Source of the DNA: Cristatella mucedo
Taxonomy: Eukaryota; Bryozoa; Phylactolaemata; Cristatellidae
Direction of reading: 5' to 3'
DNA: 64,000 nucleotides
Assembly (NCBI GenBank): GCA_009760855.2
Contig: WPIO01000016.1
Span: 4,297,001 to 4,361,000, forward strand
Below are positions 30,275 to 43,434 of this stretch, piece by piece (the stretch's first letter is position 1; every line of letters starts with the position of its first letter). The translations under genes were made by a program, and so were the position numbers. The notes beneath the pieces are model-generated. The model had not been told where the DNA came from and did no database searches. It worked only from the letters and a program-made list of their open reading frames with translations.

Positions 30275-30545
30275 CCATGCGCTTGGCGGCTAAAGCGCGC
30301 ACTACCCGGCTGTACACGCTCGGGTAGATAAAGCCGCTAAAGAGTTATCTCCCCTCGTGCACGCGGAAAAGCCACACTCACTTTATTTTATCTTAACCAT
30401 TCTACTTATCTTTAAGATATTAACATATTTTTAATTTAGTTTTGTAATTTGTGAATCCTTCACTTGTCCGGAAGCTTGCGATGACCTCAATGTCACATTA
30501 CCCCCGCACACTACTGTGCTGACATTATTGAGGTCTGCTCTGACC
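30275..30545. promoter_or_regulatory. Putative bidirectional promoter
   Basis: This is the gap between the divergent start codons of the receptor (minus) and UCHL5 (plus). It must hold both 5' UTRs and core promoters. Visible elements are an ETS-like CCGGAAG at 30468-30474, often found at housekeeping bidirectional promoters, and an AT-rich centre at 30380-30455. No clear TATA box. A short upstream frame, ATG at 30481 to TGA at 30522, would precede UCHL5 if transcribed. Confidence 0.5.
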
Positions 30546-30615
30546 ATGAGTGCCGGCGACTGGTGCCTCATCGAAAGTGACCCGGGTGTCTTTACCGAAC
30601 TTATTAAAGGATTTG
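30546..30615 (+). CDS. UCHL5: UCHL5 exon 1
   Basis: Encodes residues 1-23 plus one base ([14 protein letters not shown]). Donor is GTAAGC. A GTG-initiated in-frame extension upstream is not needed. Confidence 0.92.
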
Positions 30616-33600
30616 GTAAGCCCTATCTAAATTGTGTTCTCACATACTTTTTGAGCCCTGATACTGTTGATTACTCGCGCATGTGGACTGGCCGCTTCAT
30701 CGCCCACCTCGCGCTGTCCACGCTCGACGACGCTATGCCGCGCTGGGCTACGTTGCGCCTACGCCCCGCGTGCTTGTACTCTACAGCTCAACTTAGTAGG
30801 TGACTAGGCGCCGACAGACCGTTCCGAATTTACCGTGTAAAGTTTCAGAATATACGTTATCCGACGGCGTTGGCCTGTGAAACTGGTCGATTGTAACGGT
30901 ACATCCGGAGCGTGATGGGATGTGTAAACATTGTCGCACCCGTGCTGGGATTAGCCCAGCGCAAGAATCCCGCTGTGCTCCCTCCCGTCGGTACTTTCTG
31001 TCAGAAGTGGAACTAGTTCACGTAATGTTCTACGCTTCTTCTAGAACGTATTAAGTGTAGCCGGCCGAGGACTCTGTCGGCGCCTTTAGCAACCGCCTAG
31101 CTGGCTTATTAGCGAAGTCCGAACCCGAATTTCGCTGACCAAGACAACAGCAGACACTTTTTTCCCGGCATCTGAGCTGTACAAATAAGGTTTCCTCAGC
31201 GGTTTTTTAGTCTGCGCAGTGCAGTGTTATCAGTATATATTTGTATACTATTTATATATCAGTATTTAGTGCTCGCAAGTATGTAGTCTACCAGTGCGGC
31301 TAATAAAGATGCCGTAAAATGCCGTCGACAGACGGATGCCTCCCGAGTCTTAAAAGTGCTCGTTCCTCGTGCAAGTGGGCAGGCTGCTGACTGAGAACTT
31401 ATTTCTGCCAGTAAGTTCACTGCTATGAGGCGGTTGTCGATTTAGTTTAACAACATCGAAGCGGCAGGAACTGCATTCGGCGCTTCGTTTGCTAGCGATA
31501 AAGTTTCAGCTATAGCTCTGTTCAGAAGCAATTCACTCTCAGTCAAAATCCTCGTTGTCGTTTGCCCTCCGATTGTCAGAACCACCGATTGTCAAAAATT
31601 GCTCATGCTTGCCAATCATGTCCCTGCTATCTGTCATTACCCGAAGGGTCCTGTATGCTATCGATTGCTTCACCAGAAAATGACATCCGCCTGCCTTTCG
31701 GCTTTACATTGGGCTTTTGCGGTTGTTAGCCTCTCTCAGTCTCGCACACCCCTATCTCTCTTCCCTCCCTTCTTCCACCTCCTTCCCTCCGTCCTTTTTC
31801 CCTTTCCCTCGTTTTGCTCGATCTTTCGGCAGCTTTTGACACCATCGATCACAAAGTTCTCCTAGAGCGCCTCTCATCTCGCCTGGGCATCACTGGCACT
31901 GCTCTGCAGTGGTTCAGATCCTATCTCGGTGGGAGACTCCAGAGTATTGACGTGAATGGACAAAGATCATGTGAAGTACCTCTGAAATATGGGGTACCTC
32001 AGGGCTCCGTGCTTTGTCCGGTTCTTTTCACGGTTTATACTCTCCCTCTTGCTGATGTGATTGCCATGTACAATCTAGGCTTTCACTTCTATGTGGATGA
32101 CACTCAGTTGTACCTTCGCTTTGATCCCTCCCAGCCATCGAGCACCTCAAACTCTCCCAACTCACTTGCTGCATGCATTGATGACATCCGCACATGGATG
32201 GCAGCAAATTTTCTAAAACTTAACGATGATAAAACTAACTTACTAGTTATGGGCAAACCCAGTGTGATTCACAAATAGGAAAGGCTGGCGCTCAAAATTG
32301 GCTCTGCCAGCATATTTCCTGTTGAATCAGCTCGAAATCTAGGTGTCATATTCCAAAGCGAGTTCTCGTTAGACGACCATATCAGCTCCACAGTCAAATC
32401 TGTCTATTTTCAGCTTCATAACATTGCTAAAATTCGGGCTTGTTTAGATAAGGATACCACGTCCAAGTTGGTCCATGCATTCGTGACATCCCGTCTCGAC
32501 TTCTGCAACTCACTGCTTACTGGCCTACCAGCATGTGCGATCAGGCGATTGCAGCTGGTGCAAAACTCTGCATCTAGGCTTGTCTGTCGTGAACGTCGCA
32601 GTTGCCACATTACACCACTTCTCCCCGACCTGCACTGGCTCCCAGTCAAGCAACGGATTGACTTCAAGGTTTTGTCGCTCACTTTTAGGTCACTTCATTC
32701 TTTGGCTCCAGTCTATCTCTCAGATCTACTCCCCCACCAGGCCAAGCATCGTACCACCCACTTTTCGGAATCCAACAGTCTACAAATACCTCTTACAGAC
32801 CTCAAATCCTGTTGAGACCGTGCATTTAGTTCGTATGCTCCCACAGCCTGGAACTCCCTCCCGACCTGCATCAGAACATCCCCTGACCTGACCACATTTA
32901 AAAAGAACTTAAAAACACCTATTTAGAACAGCATTTAGTGGGTCCCTGTGATTCGTCCTTGATGTGCTTAAGTGTGCTGACACTGTGCATACTGCCACTA
33001 ACCACATTTGCATGCTGACCCTGTGCATGTCACCCCTAACCATGTTATTCATTTTGTTTGTTTATCAGGCATGATATTACTCACCGTTCAATTGCATTTC
33101 CCTTTGCGGCAAATGTAAAGCGCCTAGAGAGAGATTGAGTGCTCTGAAGGCGCTTTATCAAGTGCATTGTTATTATATTCCCTCCATTCTTTTCCCCCTT
33201 CTCCCCCTCCCTTTTCCCCCTTCCCTCCATTCTTTTCTTCCTTCCCTCCATTCTTTTCTTCCTTCTCTCCCTCCCTTTTCCCCCTTCTCTCTCTCCCTTT
33301 TCTCCCTTTACTTCCTCCCTTTTCTCCCTCCTTCCCACCCTCCCTTCCTTCTTTCACTCATGCTTACCTGTTCTCTGTTCGACCAGCTAATATGTGTGCC
33401 AGCAGCGCTGCCCTAAGGCCTCCACCGAATTTCTTGGTGCTCTGCAATATCGCTCTGCATAGGCACAACCCTAGTGATGCCATTATTATTATTATGCAAG
33501 CCTGCACCATTGGTGGCATTTTTTGTGAGCAGAGAGGTCGTGCACTGGCTGCAGCTTGCTGCTGGCGCTACCGCCTGGGCAACATTTGGATCCTTTTGGT

Positions 33601-36600
33601 AGTCCAGCACAAAGAAACTAGCTCACAACCAGTCACACCACGTGAAAGCCAGACACATTAGGCAATCTTGTGTATCCTTTTAGAGCCCTTCTCGATAAGC
33701 CAAGGCATCACTGACATCATGCTAAACTGGGTTAGGTCCTACCTCAGTGGAAATGGCCATCGATCATGCCGTGTATCTCCTGTCTGTAACCCTACAAAGC
33801 CATAGAGAATAAGTGAGTATTAGGCAGGAGAGTTTTCTATAGCCCACTCAAAGCCTAATCGGCTGTCGGTACACATCATCCAGGAGAATTCCTAAAGTAT
33901 GGGGCACCTAAGGGTTTTTCTTTTAACTACCTATTGTGTCCCTCTGACCGATGTTATTGCCAGCTCTTGGTCTTCATTTCTCTGCCGGTGACACTCAGCT
34001 CTACTTACTCTTTGACTCTTCTAAGCTCTGCTCGGCATCTATCTTGTTAAATTCCCTTAGCAACCTATATTTTTGACGTTCGTTTATGGGTGGCCACTTA
34101 CTTCCTGAGGCTTACCGATTATAAGACTAACCTTAAAGTTGTGGGCCAACCAAATCTCGAAGTTGAAACCCTTTACCCTCTACATTGGTTCAGGCGGTGC
34201 GCCTGGCGGCTCTGTGTGTGGGAATAAACAGTTTGGTGTTGGGCATCGGCTAGCTCTCTCTCATGACGTCTCCCTCCCAATTTGGACGTACGATATTCCA
34301 AAACGACTTGTCACTAGAAAAGCACATTTTTATCACCGTTAAGTCGCCTTAAAAAATACTAGCTGATTCAACAGCCTCTTGTGTATAGCGACTGTAAAGC
34401 CTTTGTGGCTATCACCACCACTTGCAACGGCAATAGATAGATGACCGCCCACCACAGGATTTGAACCCACAATCTCGGCACCGAGGTCGTGAAAAGCAAC
34501 CGCCTTACCTGATGGGCCACCACAGCCCACCATGACGACCGGCTCTACTGTCAGCAAGACTGCCAAAATCGAGGCCTGCTTTGATAAAAGTACGACAACC
34601 TAACTAGTTCATGCATTTGTGACGTTTAGCTTCTAGATTTCTGCAGTCAGGGCTCACGGCCAATATCCTTAATCGTCTGCAACTGGTGCTTAAGCTCAGC
34701 AACTCATCTGGTCTATTGTCTATGGCATCCACATCTGCCACATCACACTTAGCTTTCTGAGGTTTGCGATCTCCCTATCAGGCATCGAATCGATTTCAAG
34801 ATCCTGTCTGGCTTACTGATCGCTTCACTCTCTTGGACTAGCCTACCTATCCGACCTCTTTGTTCTTTCCTAGTTCTCTTGAACCCCCGTTCGTGAGCAC
34901 CTAGTCATCAGGCTGTCCCTTGCACTAAATTCAAATCTTTTAGTGATCGGGCCTTAGTTCACATGAATCGAAAGTCTGTGACTTGCTACTACTGGCTTCT
35001 GTTCCCTCCTGCATTGACTGTGCATCATTGAAGTCGCAGCTCAAGACACTTTTTTTCAGCTCAGCTTTCTGTGCCCTAGTGAACCTATTTTTTTTTACGT
35101 ATGCTTTGTGTGCTTACCTGTCCACGATTCAGGGCATATTACTAGCCAGAGTTCATACTAGCTGGTGGCCCTGAGTGTCCCTTTGTGTGCTTTAGCATGC
35201 TGGCCTAAGCACTATACTTGTTTTGCTTGTTCATAATAATAATAATAATAATAATAATAATGTACTTGATAAAGCGCCCTCAGAGAACTTAATCTCTTTC
35301 TAGGCGCTTTACATTTGCTGCTTGTGTAAGCATAATACCATGCATCCAAGTAACCCTTGGTCATTGATCCTCTTGCAGCTAGTTGTGAAGCACCTGGATA
35401 AAGATTGGGATCTCTTGAAGCATTAATAATAATAATAATAATAATTCACTTGATAAAGCACCCTCAGAGAACTTAATCTCTCTCTAGGCGCTTTACATTT
35501 ACTGTAAAGTGAAATGCCATTGAATGGTAAGTAGAATCCTGCTTGGAAAAAAAAACGAAATGAATAATATGGTTAGGGGTGACATGCACAGGGTCAGCAT
35601 GCAAATGTGGTTAGTGGGAGCATGCACAGTGTCAGCACACTTAAGCACATCAAGGACGAATCACAGGGACCCACTAAATGCTGTCCTAAATAGGTGTGTT
35701 TTTAGCTTCCTTTTAAATGTGGTCAGGTCAGGGGATGTTCTGATGCAGGTCGGGAGGGAGTTCCAGGCTTTGGGAGCATATGAACTAAATGCACGGTCTC
35801 CAAAGGATTTAAGGTTTGTATGAGGTATTCCTAGACTGTTGGATTCCGAAAAGCGGGTGGTACTATGCTTAGCCTGATGGGGGAGTATATCGGAGAGATA
35901 GGCTGGAGCCATAGAATGAAGGGACCTAAAAGTGAACGACAAAACCTTGAAGTCAATCCGTTGCTTGACTGGTAGCCAGTGCAGGTCGGCGAGAAGTGGA
36001 GTAATGTGGCAACTGCGACGTTCACGACAGACAAGCCTAGATGCAGAGTTTTGCACCAGCTGCAATCGCCTGATCGCACATGCTGGTAGGCCAGTAAGCA
36101 GTGAGTTGCAGAAGTCGAGACGGGATGTCACGAATGCATGGACCAACTTGGACGTGGTATCTTTTATCTAAACAAGCCCGAATTTTAGCAATGTTATGAA
36201 GCTGAAAATAGACAGATTTGACTGTGGAGCTGATATGGTCGTCTAACGAGAACTCGCTTTGGAATATGACACCTAGATTTCGAGCTGATTCAACTGGAGA
36301 TATGCTGGCAGAGCCAATTTTGAGAGTCAGCCTTTCCAATCTCTGGATCACACTGGGTTTGCCCATAACTAGTAAGTTAGTTTTATCATCGTTTAGTTTT
36401 AGAAAATTTGCTGCCATCCGTGTGCGGATGTCATCAATGCATGCAGCAAGTGAGTTTAGAGAATTTGAGGTGCTCGAAGGCTGGGAGGGATCAAAGCAAA
36501 GGTACAACTGAGTGTCATCTGCATAGAAGTGAAAGCCTAGATTGTGCTTGGCTATCACATCAGCAAGAGGCAGAGTATAAACCGTGAAAAGAACCGGACC

Positions 36601-37477
36601 TAGCACTGAGCCCTGAGGTACTCCATATTTCAGAGGTACTTCACATGATCTTTGTCCATTCACGTCAATACTCTGGAGTCTCCCACTGAGGTATGACCTG
36701 AACCACTGCAGAGCAGTGCCAGTGATGCCCAGGCTAGATGAGAGGCGCTCTAGAAGAACTTTGTGATCGTTGGTATCAAAAGCTGCCGAAAGATCAAGCA
36801 AAACAAGCAGAGACACTCTACCCATGTCTGCATTCCTATTTCATTATTCCAATGACCTGGTCCTACTATCATTATTATTATTAATCGTATGCCGTTGTAC
36901 TTTTAAATTGCTGATGTTTTCATATTCTGCTTTCAGCATTAAACCAGATGCTGAAGGTTGTAGGATATTGGTGATTAAGACTCTTTTTGACGACCGACCG
37001 ACCATTTGGGCTGCACCTGCTGGTTTACTCGGCAACACTGCAGATTCTCTTAATATGTCTATTAGTCTATCAACATTGATCTTTGGATTTCGGGTGACCT
37101 CAAGCAGCAAAGAGCAGCAAGGGGTGCCAGGGGTGGGGCTGAACAGAAAGCTCATATTCCTGCCTCCCGAGCAGAGACTGTTGCTTCAGTTAAGCTGTGT
37201 AAATGTGCTTATGCTTTGCCTATGCCCGCATGGCAGAGTGCACACATGGATAGATCGAGTTGCATTGGTCGCTTCAGGTGCAGCTGGAGTTCAGGTTGAA
37301 GAAATCTGGAGCCTTGATGAAGACAGCTTCAGGGACCTCAAGTGAGGCGTTGCATCGAGCACTCTTCTGCTGCTGTGTTTTCTCTGCTTTCATCGCTGTC
37401 CTCTTGTGCGTTGGTTTCCTTGGGGATCTTAGTTTGCGTGCAGATAGCTTTTTGAGTCGCCTCTATGTCTCAGCATG

Positions 37478-37572
<95 letters not shown>

Positions 37573-38330
37573 CTCTCTCCTCTCTGCCCGTCCATCACTC
37601 TTTCTCTTCATACGATCCCAGCGAGTCGGCTTTGAAATATGTTGGTATTTTCGTAGGCTTGTGACTCGTTTGCAAGTGGAAGCACTGTTATCTGAATGCA
37701 CAGATTTGCCAGGCTGCTGTGGTTCAAGGGTGCTCACCCTGTGCTCTAATGATGGCTATCTAGACCTACCTGTTAAGCTTGCTGCCACTCTGCTATTGTT
37801 GCATCTCAGGGCTACTGAGCAGGTTGCAGACAGCTTGACATTGGTCTGCCTGCACCTTAGTAATCTCGTTTTTTTATTGGTCTATCACTTCTACAGTTTT
37901 CAAGCTAGAAAAAGTTTGAAATCGAATAGTGACCTGCTTTCGTCTGCATCGTATACAGTAGGACTTGTCATGCGAACGGTCGGCTTTATATCGCACCAAA
38001 ATTTCAGTATAAGTCTGTCAAGCCTACGTTAATTAGCTCTTGCTGTGCTCTTGGTACGAAGCCGATTGTTTCATGTCATTTAAGCATCTAGAGTGTGTTC
38101 TGTGTCTTCTGTAGTCACCTTGCACACGACCGACTTTCACGTTGAAGCAGTAAAAAGTATTATGGGGCTTCTTCAGTCACGCTGAAACTCCACAAAAGGC
38201 AAGATATGGTTTTGATTTGCATTTGTAGTTGGGTCACAGCACCTTGTGGTGCGGTTTTGATGTAAGTCAATGCAGGCGATAGAGGAATTCCATAGTAATA
38301 CAGTCATGTAGTCGTAGTAATTTAACTGTT

Positions 38331-38393
<63 letters not shown>

Positions 38394-41300
38394 CGTGCGC
38401 GTGCGTGCGTGTAGCATACTATGAGAACTTAATGTCTGTCTAGGTGCTTCACATATGCCTCAGGGCTCGAGCCCACAACTTTGGTCATCAAATGCATTCA
38501 CCTTGACCTTGATCGTTCAAGGTGATCATCTTAACCCCTGGGCCAAACCAAGTTGGCGCTTTGATGTGTACCACATGCTGCTTGACCTGGGGAGCAAGAG
38601 TGGCTAATTTTAGAGTGAGAGCAGCTTGAAGGCTGCCGTAGTATGCAGCCTATGTGCTGTATGCAGTTGGGCTGCTTGATCGCTCTGTCTTGCTTGATGC
38701 TGTTGTCATCGTGCACTGTCGGGCTCCCACCAATGGGGGCGTCACAAGAAAGGTATGTTAGTAGTCGTGTGTGAGGCAAGCTCCGAGATCTCTCGCTCAA
38801 ATTGTTGACTGGCAGGAAAGGAAACGCAGCTCTGAAAAGGGATTTCGGAAGTCATGGGGTCCCTGAATTCATGTGGAGATAGCTTGGTTGGTCAGCGACT
38901 TCGGCTTGAGGCAAAGAGTATTGCAGTATGCATGTGAAGCACTGAAGATTTTGCTGCTTCAAGTGAGGCTTGAAACTCAAGCTTGAGGCTTCAAGTGAGG
39001 CTTGTGTGTTGCTGTGATTAAGGTCTGATCCTGAGATCCCTTTTTAATTCTCTTGTAAACGTGGGATTCCATATGCCCGGTTTTACCTATTCAAACTGCC
39101 AGTTTTGCTCAGGAGACCTGAAGCTGGATGACAGCGCTATTATTGCTGCTGAGTATGTTAGCCACTCTTTGTACGTGTAACCAATTATGTAGCCATCATG
39201 GCTCCAGTCTTCCTTTTTTAGAAATTTTTGCAATCGATATTTGCATGCTCGTGTTGCTGAGAGGAGATATGAGCAAAGTGCTCGAACAGCACATAACTGC
39301 CAGCAGTCAGATAGGCTGCTCGTGGGCACCACCGGCACCACTTCGAGTTGCTCCTGTTTGCATTGACTGGAACTAGATTTTAGGACCAGCAGAACTTCTT
39401 CCCTGTTGAGACTTGTGGGTAGCTGTTGCCGAAACACATCCATGCTCGATGCTTGCTTCGAGAAGAACGTGTTACCGGACCGGTCATCGATTGCCATTTT
39501 TTCAGCAGGGTCGTTGTTGCAACCCATTCCTACTCGAATAATAATTCATTTGTATAGCCTCTAAGAGATCGTAATCTCTATTCAGGCACTTCAGCTATGC
39601 CATGGGGCTCCAGCCCACGACCTTGGTCTTCAAATACATTTACTGCTATACGACTCTTCTCCGAGGTACTTCATAATCGAGTCGTGTCAGCTGTGCAATC
39701 TTTATTACTTCATGGATTTAAACCAAGCAGAAATGTGTTATCAGTTGTCGCTTATCCTACTCTTTTTATATGAACTCGTGATTAAACTGATGCTATTAAA
39801 AAAAAGTGTGCTGCTGATGCATGATGTGCTGACATCAGTGACTTGATGGTCTCTGCTGCAAGACTCCTGTGTTAGTTTGATATTCTTCTCTCCTCTCTGC
39901 TGTTGCTCCCTAGTTTATTATTCTTTTCTTTTTTGATGCTTCTAGTGTGAGCCTGGAAAGCAGAAGCTTTTAAGAAAAACTGAAATAGTAAATCGAAATT
40001 TCCCTTGTTACTCCGTGGCACCTCTGAATGATGGTATCAAGCTAACGAGCGATGCCAACCGGTGTGACTACTGGGGCGCTGATCTCCTTGCTTGCTATTG
40101 CACTGGTGTGAGTGTGCACGTGATGCAGAAGTGTGATTTCTGATGCAGGTTTGTGCTCTTTCAGGCCCGTTCACTTTGTGCTCTTTCAGGCCCGTTCACG
40201 GTCTCATCTTTCTGTTCAAGTGGGTTGCAGACGACGACCCTGCCGGAAAAATGGCAATCGATGACCGGTCGGATAACGTGTTCTTCTCGAAGCAGGTATC
40301 AAGCATCGACATGTTTTAAATAAAAATAATTCATTTGTATAGCAACCTAAGAAAACTAAATCTCTATACAGGTGCTTCACATATGTCACGGGGCTCGAGT
40401 GTTTTGGCAATGGCCGCCCTACAAGTCTCAATCGGGGATGAGGCTGTGCTGGTCCTGGTGGCTAGTTCCGGCCTTTTTTCATTTAATATCTGCTGCTGCC
40501 CCCGCCCTGTCAACGTTTTTGCAAGTCGTGCTTGCCTGGTTTGTTCTGTCCCATATCTTCAGCTGTCGTCTTACTAGCAGGCAAGCAAAAAGCATTAAGA
40601 GTGTGTTCACTTGTGCTCATTCGCTTTCTTGCTGCCGTCGCGGTTAGCCAATTCACTGGGCTGCAGTATTGTTCCTAACATTACATCGTGTTGCAATGAT
40701 ACGCGTTTAGGTTATCAACAACGCCTGTGCCACACAAGCCATTGTGAACGTGCTGCTCAATTGTCACCACTCGGATCTTGATCTCGGACAAACTCTCGGA
40801 GATTTCAAAGAGTTTGTGAGCTCATTTGACCCGTACATGCGTGGTCTAGCGTTAAGTAACTCGGATCGTATACGCGAGGTGCACAACAGCTTCTCTCGGT
40901 AAGTTGCATGTGATTTTTCTTTTAAAGAACAAAGATTTGTCGTTTGTAGTAGTGTAGTAGCGTTGTTGTAGTAGCTCCACATCGCCTGCTTTCCAATGGT
41001 AATTAGGATCGTCCGCTCTCCTGCATGTAAGCACCCAGCTCAAGGCTGGCTAGCACTGCATCTATTTCGACTTTAATGCCCATCGTTTTGACCTGTCTTG
41101 TGGTCATTGCAGCTAACTTGCTTAATTGATTGGCCCTAGTTATCGTTGTTACCTGCCCTAACATGTGTGCTTGTTGGTGGTTTGACTTCGTTCTAGACAT
41201 GACCAAACATACTGGAGTTTGACGTATCGCTAGACCCCTTTAATCTTGTATAAATCCTTGACTTGAACATGCACGTATCAAGCGTTTGGTTGCTCTGGGC

Positions 41301-43367
41301 CTATGTTCAGTGCAGCCAATGGTAAAGCGCAGCCGATTCAACTGCTCAACTTATATAGCTGCAGAAGAGCCATAGCAGCTTTCTCCGGCTAACATTTGGC
41401 AATATGCCATTGCAGGATTCGAACCTATGTGTGACCTTGGTCTTGAACTGGTATCACCTTACCGATAAGCTTAGATATTTGTGTAAATAATTTAGGGTAT
41501 GGTGTACAGGTTCTAGATTTCTAAGCTGCGTGTGTTAATCTTAAATCCATGCTAATGATAACAGTGTAGAGGTCTCATCATGCATCTTTAATGACAATAG
41601 AAGCAGTTTGCTAAATCTGTTTTGCCTTGCCTCGATCTTTGTTAGTCTGCAGGGCTGTGATTGGGCTGTGAAACTCCGCCGAATGTAAATTGGATTCATT
41701 TGTATAGCTTCCAAAGAGAACTTATATTCAGGCGCTTCACATATGTATGCCACTGAGCTCGAGCCCACGACCTCGGCCAGACCTTGGTCGGGGCGAGCAC
41801 CCTAACCACTAGGCCAAACCATCGAGGCATATATTCAGCAGAACTTGAGGCCTGTTGACTTTCTTTGCTCTGTCATCGTCTGTCAGGAATGTTATTTCTT
41901 GAGTTGCTGCACTTGCGGCGAGCTCAGCGTGCATTCACACCTCATTGCTGCGCGCACCTTTGCCGGCCGTATTATCTTGTATCTTCTTCGGCCCATTCTT
42001 CTGCTTGTTCGAGTGCTATCTTTTCTTTCGTTGTCATCACGTGCCTTACACCCACGCGAGGTAGCCAATGCCTGATTAATTCAGAGCGTGCCTGCACCAC
42101 AGGAGAGCCTTCGGATCGTTGTGTTGGCTAATTAGGCTGTGCTTGCACAACCCCCATAATCCAGCATTACCTTGCTGTAGTAAGGTTTCTAGTGCATGCG
42201 ATTCAAGCAGCACTAAGAAGTGCGTTTGCTTGTTGGCATTAATACACGAGTCAGCTAGTCTATTTACCAAACCCCTGCCGGTCGTGTGGCCACCTGCCGT
42301 TGCACTGCCGAGGATTACATTACATTACATTACATTTTGGTGGGCCGCTGGGCATCGTGGTCTGAGAACTCTCTCCTCCCCCCCCCCGTGCTTGCTGTTC
42401 AGCTCTCCCTGCCCTAGATCCCTCTTGCAATGTATGAAAACTTGTTAGCCGTGCTTCGTATTTGCATATCCTTTTTTGCAAACCCCACTTGTTACATCCT
42501 GGCACTGGTACACTGGGCATCTGCATTCTATGGTTCCTCACTTCACTCTTTCCTGTCTTCTGTTTTCTCTCTCTCTCTATCTCTCAGTGTTTGTCTCTCT
42601 TTCTCTCTTCTGTCTCCCAGCATCTGTCTCTCTTGCTCTCCTCTTGGCCTATCTTTCGGTTGAATTCCGTGTGATACAATAAAGTAGGTTTGCCACCATA
42701 GCTGCCACATATATACTTGAGTGAGCTCCTAGCTCGAGAGTTGCATTAAGATTAATTGGTTCCCATGAGTGTTGTGCTAGCTTAATGGTTATCTGCTTGT
42801 GCCATCCGACATTGTATTGCATATTGGAGTTTCACTTGGACAGGTCTTTACTGCGATATTTAGCTGTGGCTGGTTTGCCATGTACTGCTCATGTGTTTTT
42901 ATTCTTTCCTGGTCTGTTCCTGGCCGTCATTTGATGTGCTTTCGTTTAGGCAACAACTCTTCGAAATGGATCAATCAGATAGCAAAAAGGACGAAGACGT
43001 TTACCATTTTATCGGATATGTGCCGGTTGCAGGGCGGCTCTATGAGCTTGACGGTCTCAAAGATGGGCCTGTTGATCACGGTGAGGCAGGAGTGCATTGC
43101 TTTACAATTGGCAAAACTATCTATAATGCCTGCCAATCTATTACGATCTATAATATATGATGCTGCCAGTGCCCATCAGTTTGCCTAGACGTCTCTTTGC
43201 AAGCTGGGCAAGACAGATGCATATGGAAGAAGTCACTGTGAGTGCACAAGTAATCATCTACAGGCCACTCCGTGTGTGGCAAGGCACCGCTATACACACT
43301 AGCAGATATACTATTGGCATCTCCATCTCTTCTCCCTCCCTCCCTCCCTCCCTACCTCTCTCTCTTT

Positions 43368-43434
<67 letters not shown>

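Larger units (their letters stand above)
33690..35235 (+). mobile_element. Old LINE copy with two nested insertions
   Basis: Decayed L2/CR1-type coding sequence can be followed from the RT region ([16 protein letters not shown] at 33705-33750) past a YADD-equivalent site near 33985 to the post-RT region near 35000. No frame is intact. It is split by a LINE B end at 33778-33875 and by SINE-2 at 34361-34531, so it is older than both. Confidence 0.65.
40899..42949. other. UCHL5 intron 4
   Basis: Contains SINE-2 (41331-41472), SINE-1 (41694-41821), an ACATT run (42313-42333) and a CT-rich stretch (42565-42640), listed separately. The remainder is unique. Confidence 0.6.

Noticed and set aside
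36770-37345. 191-codon plus frame as one exon
   Set aside because: Only the last 21 codons (37278 on) match UCHL5; upstream it is intron and the antisense of LINE A.
39087-39527. An independent minus-strand gene of 146 codons
   Set aside because: Its first part is an inverted copy of UCHL5 exon 3 and the remainder has no motif; treated as a local inverted duplication.
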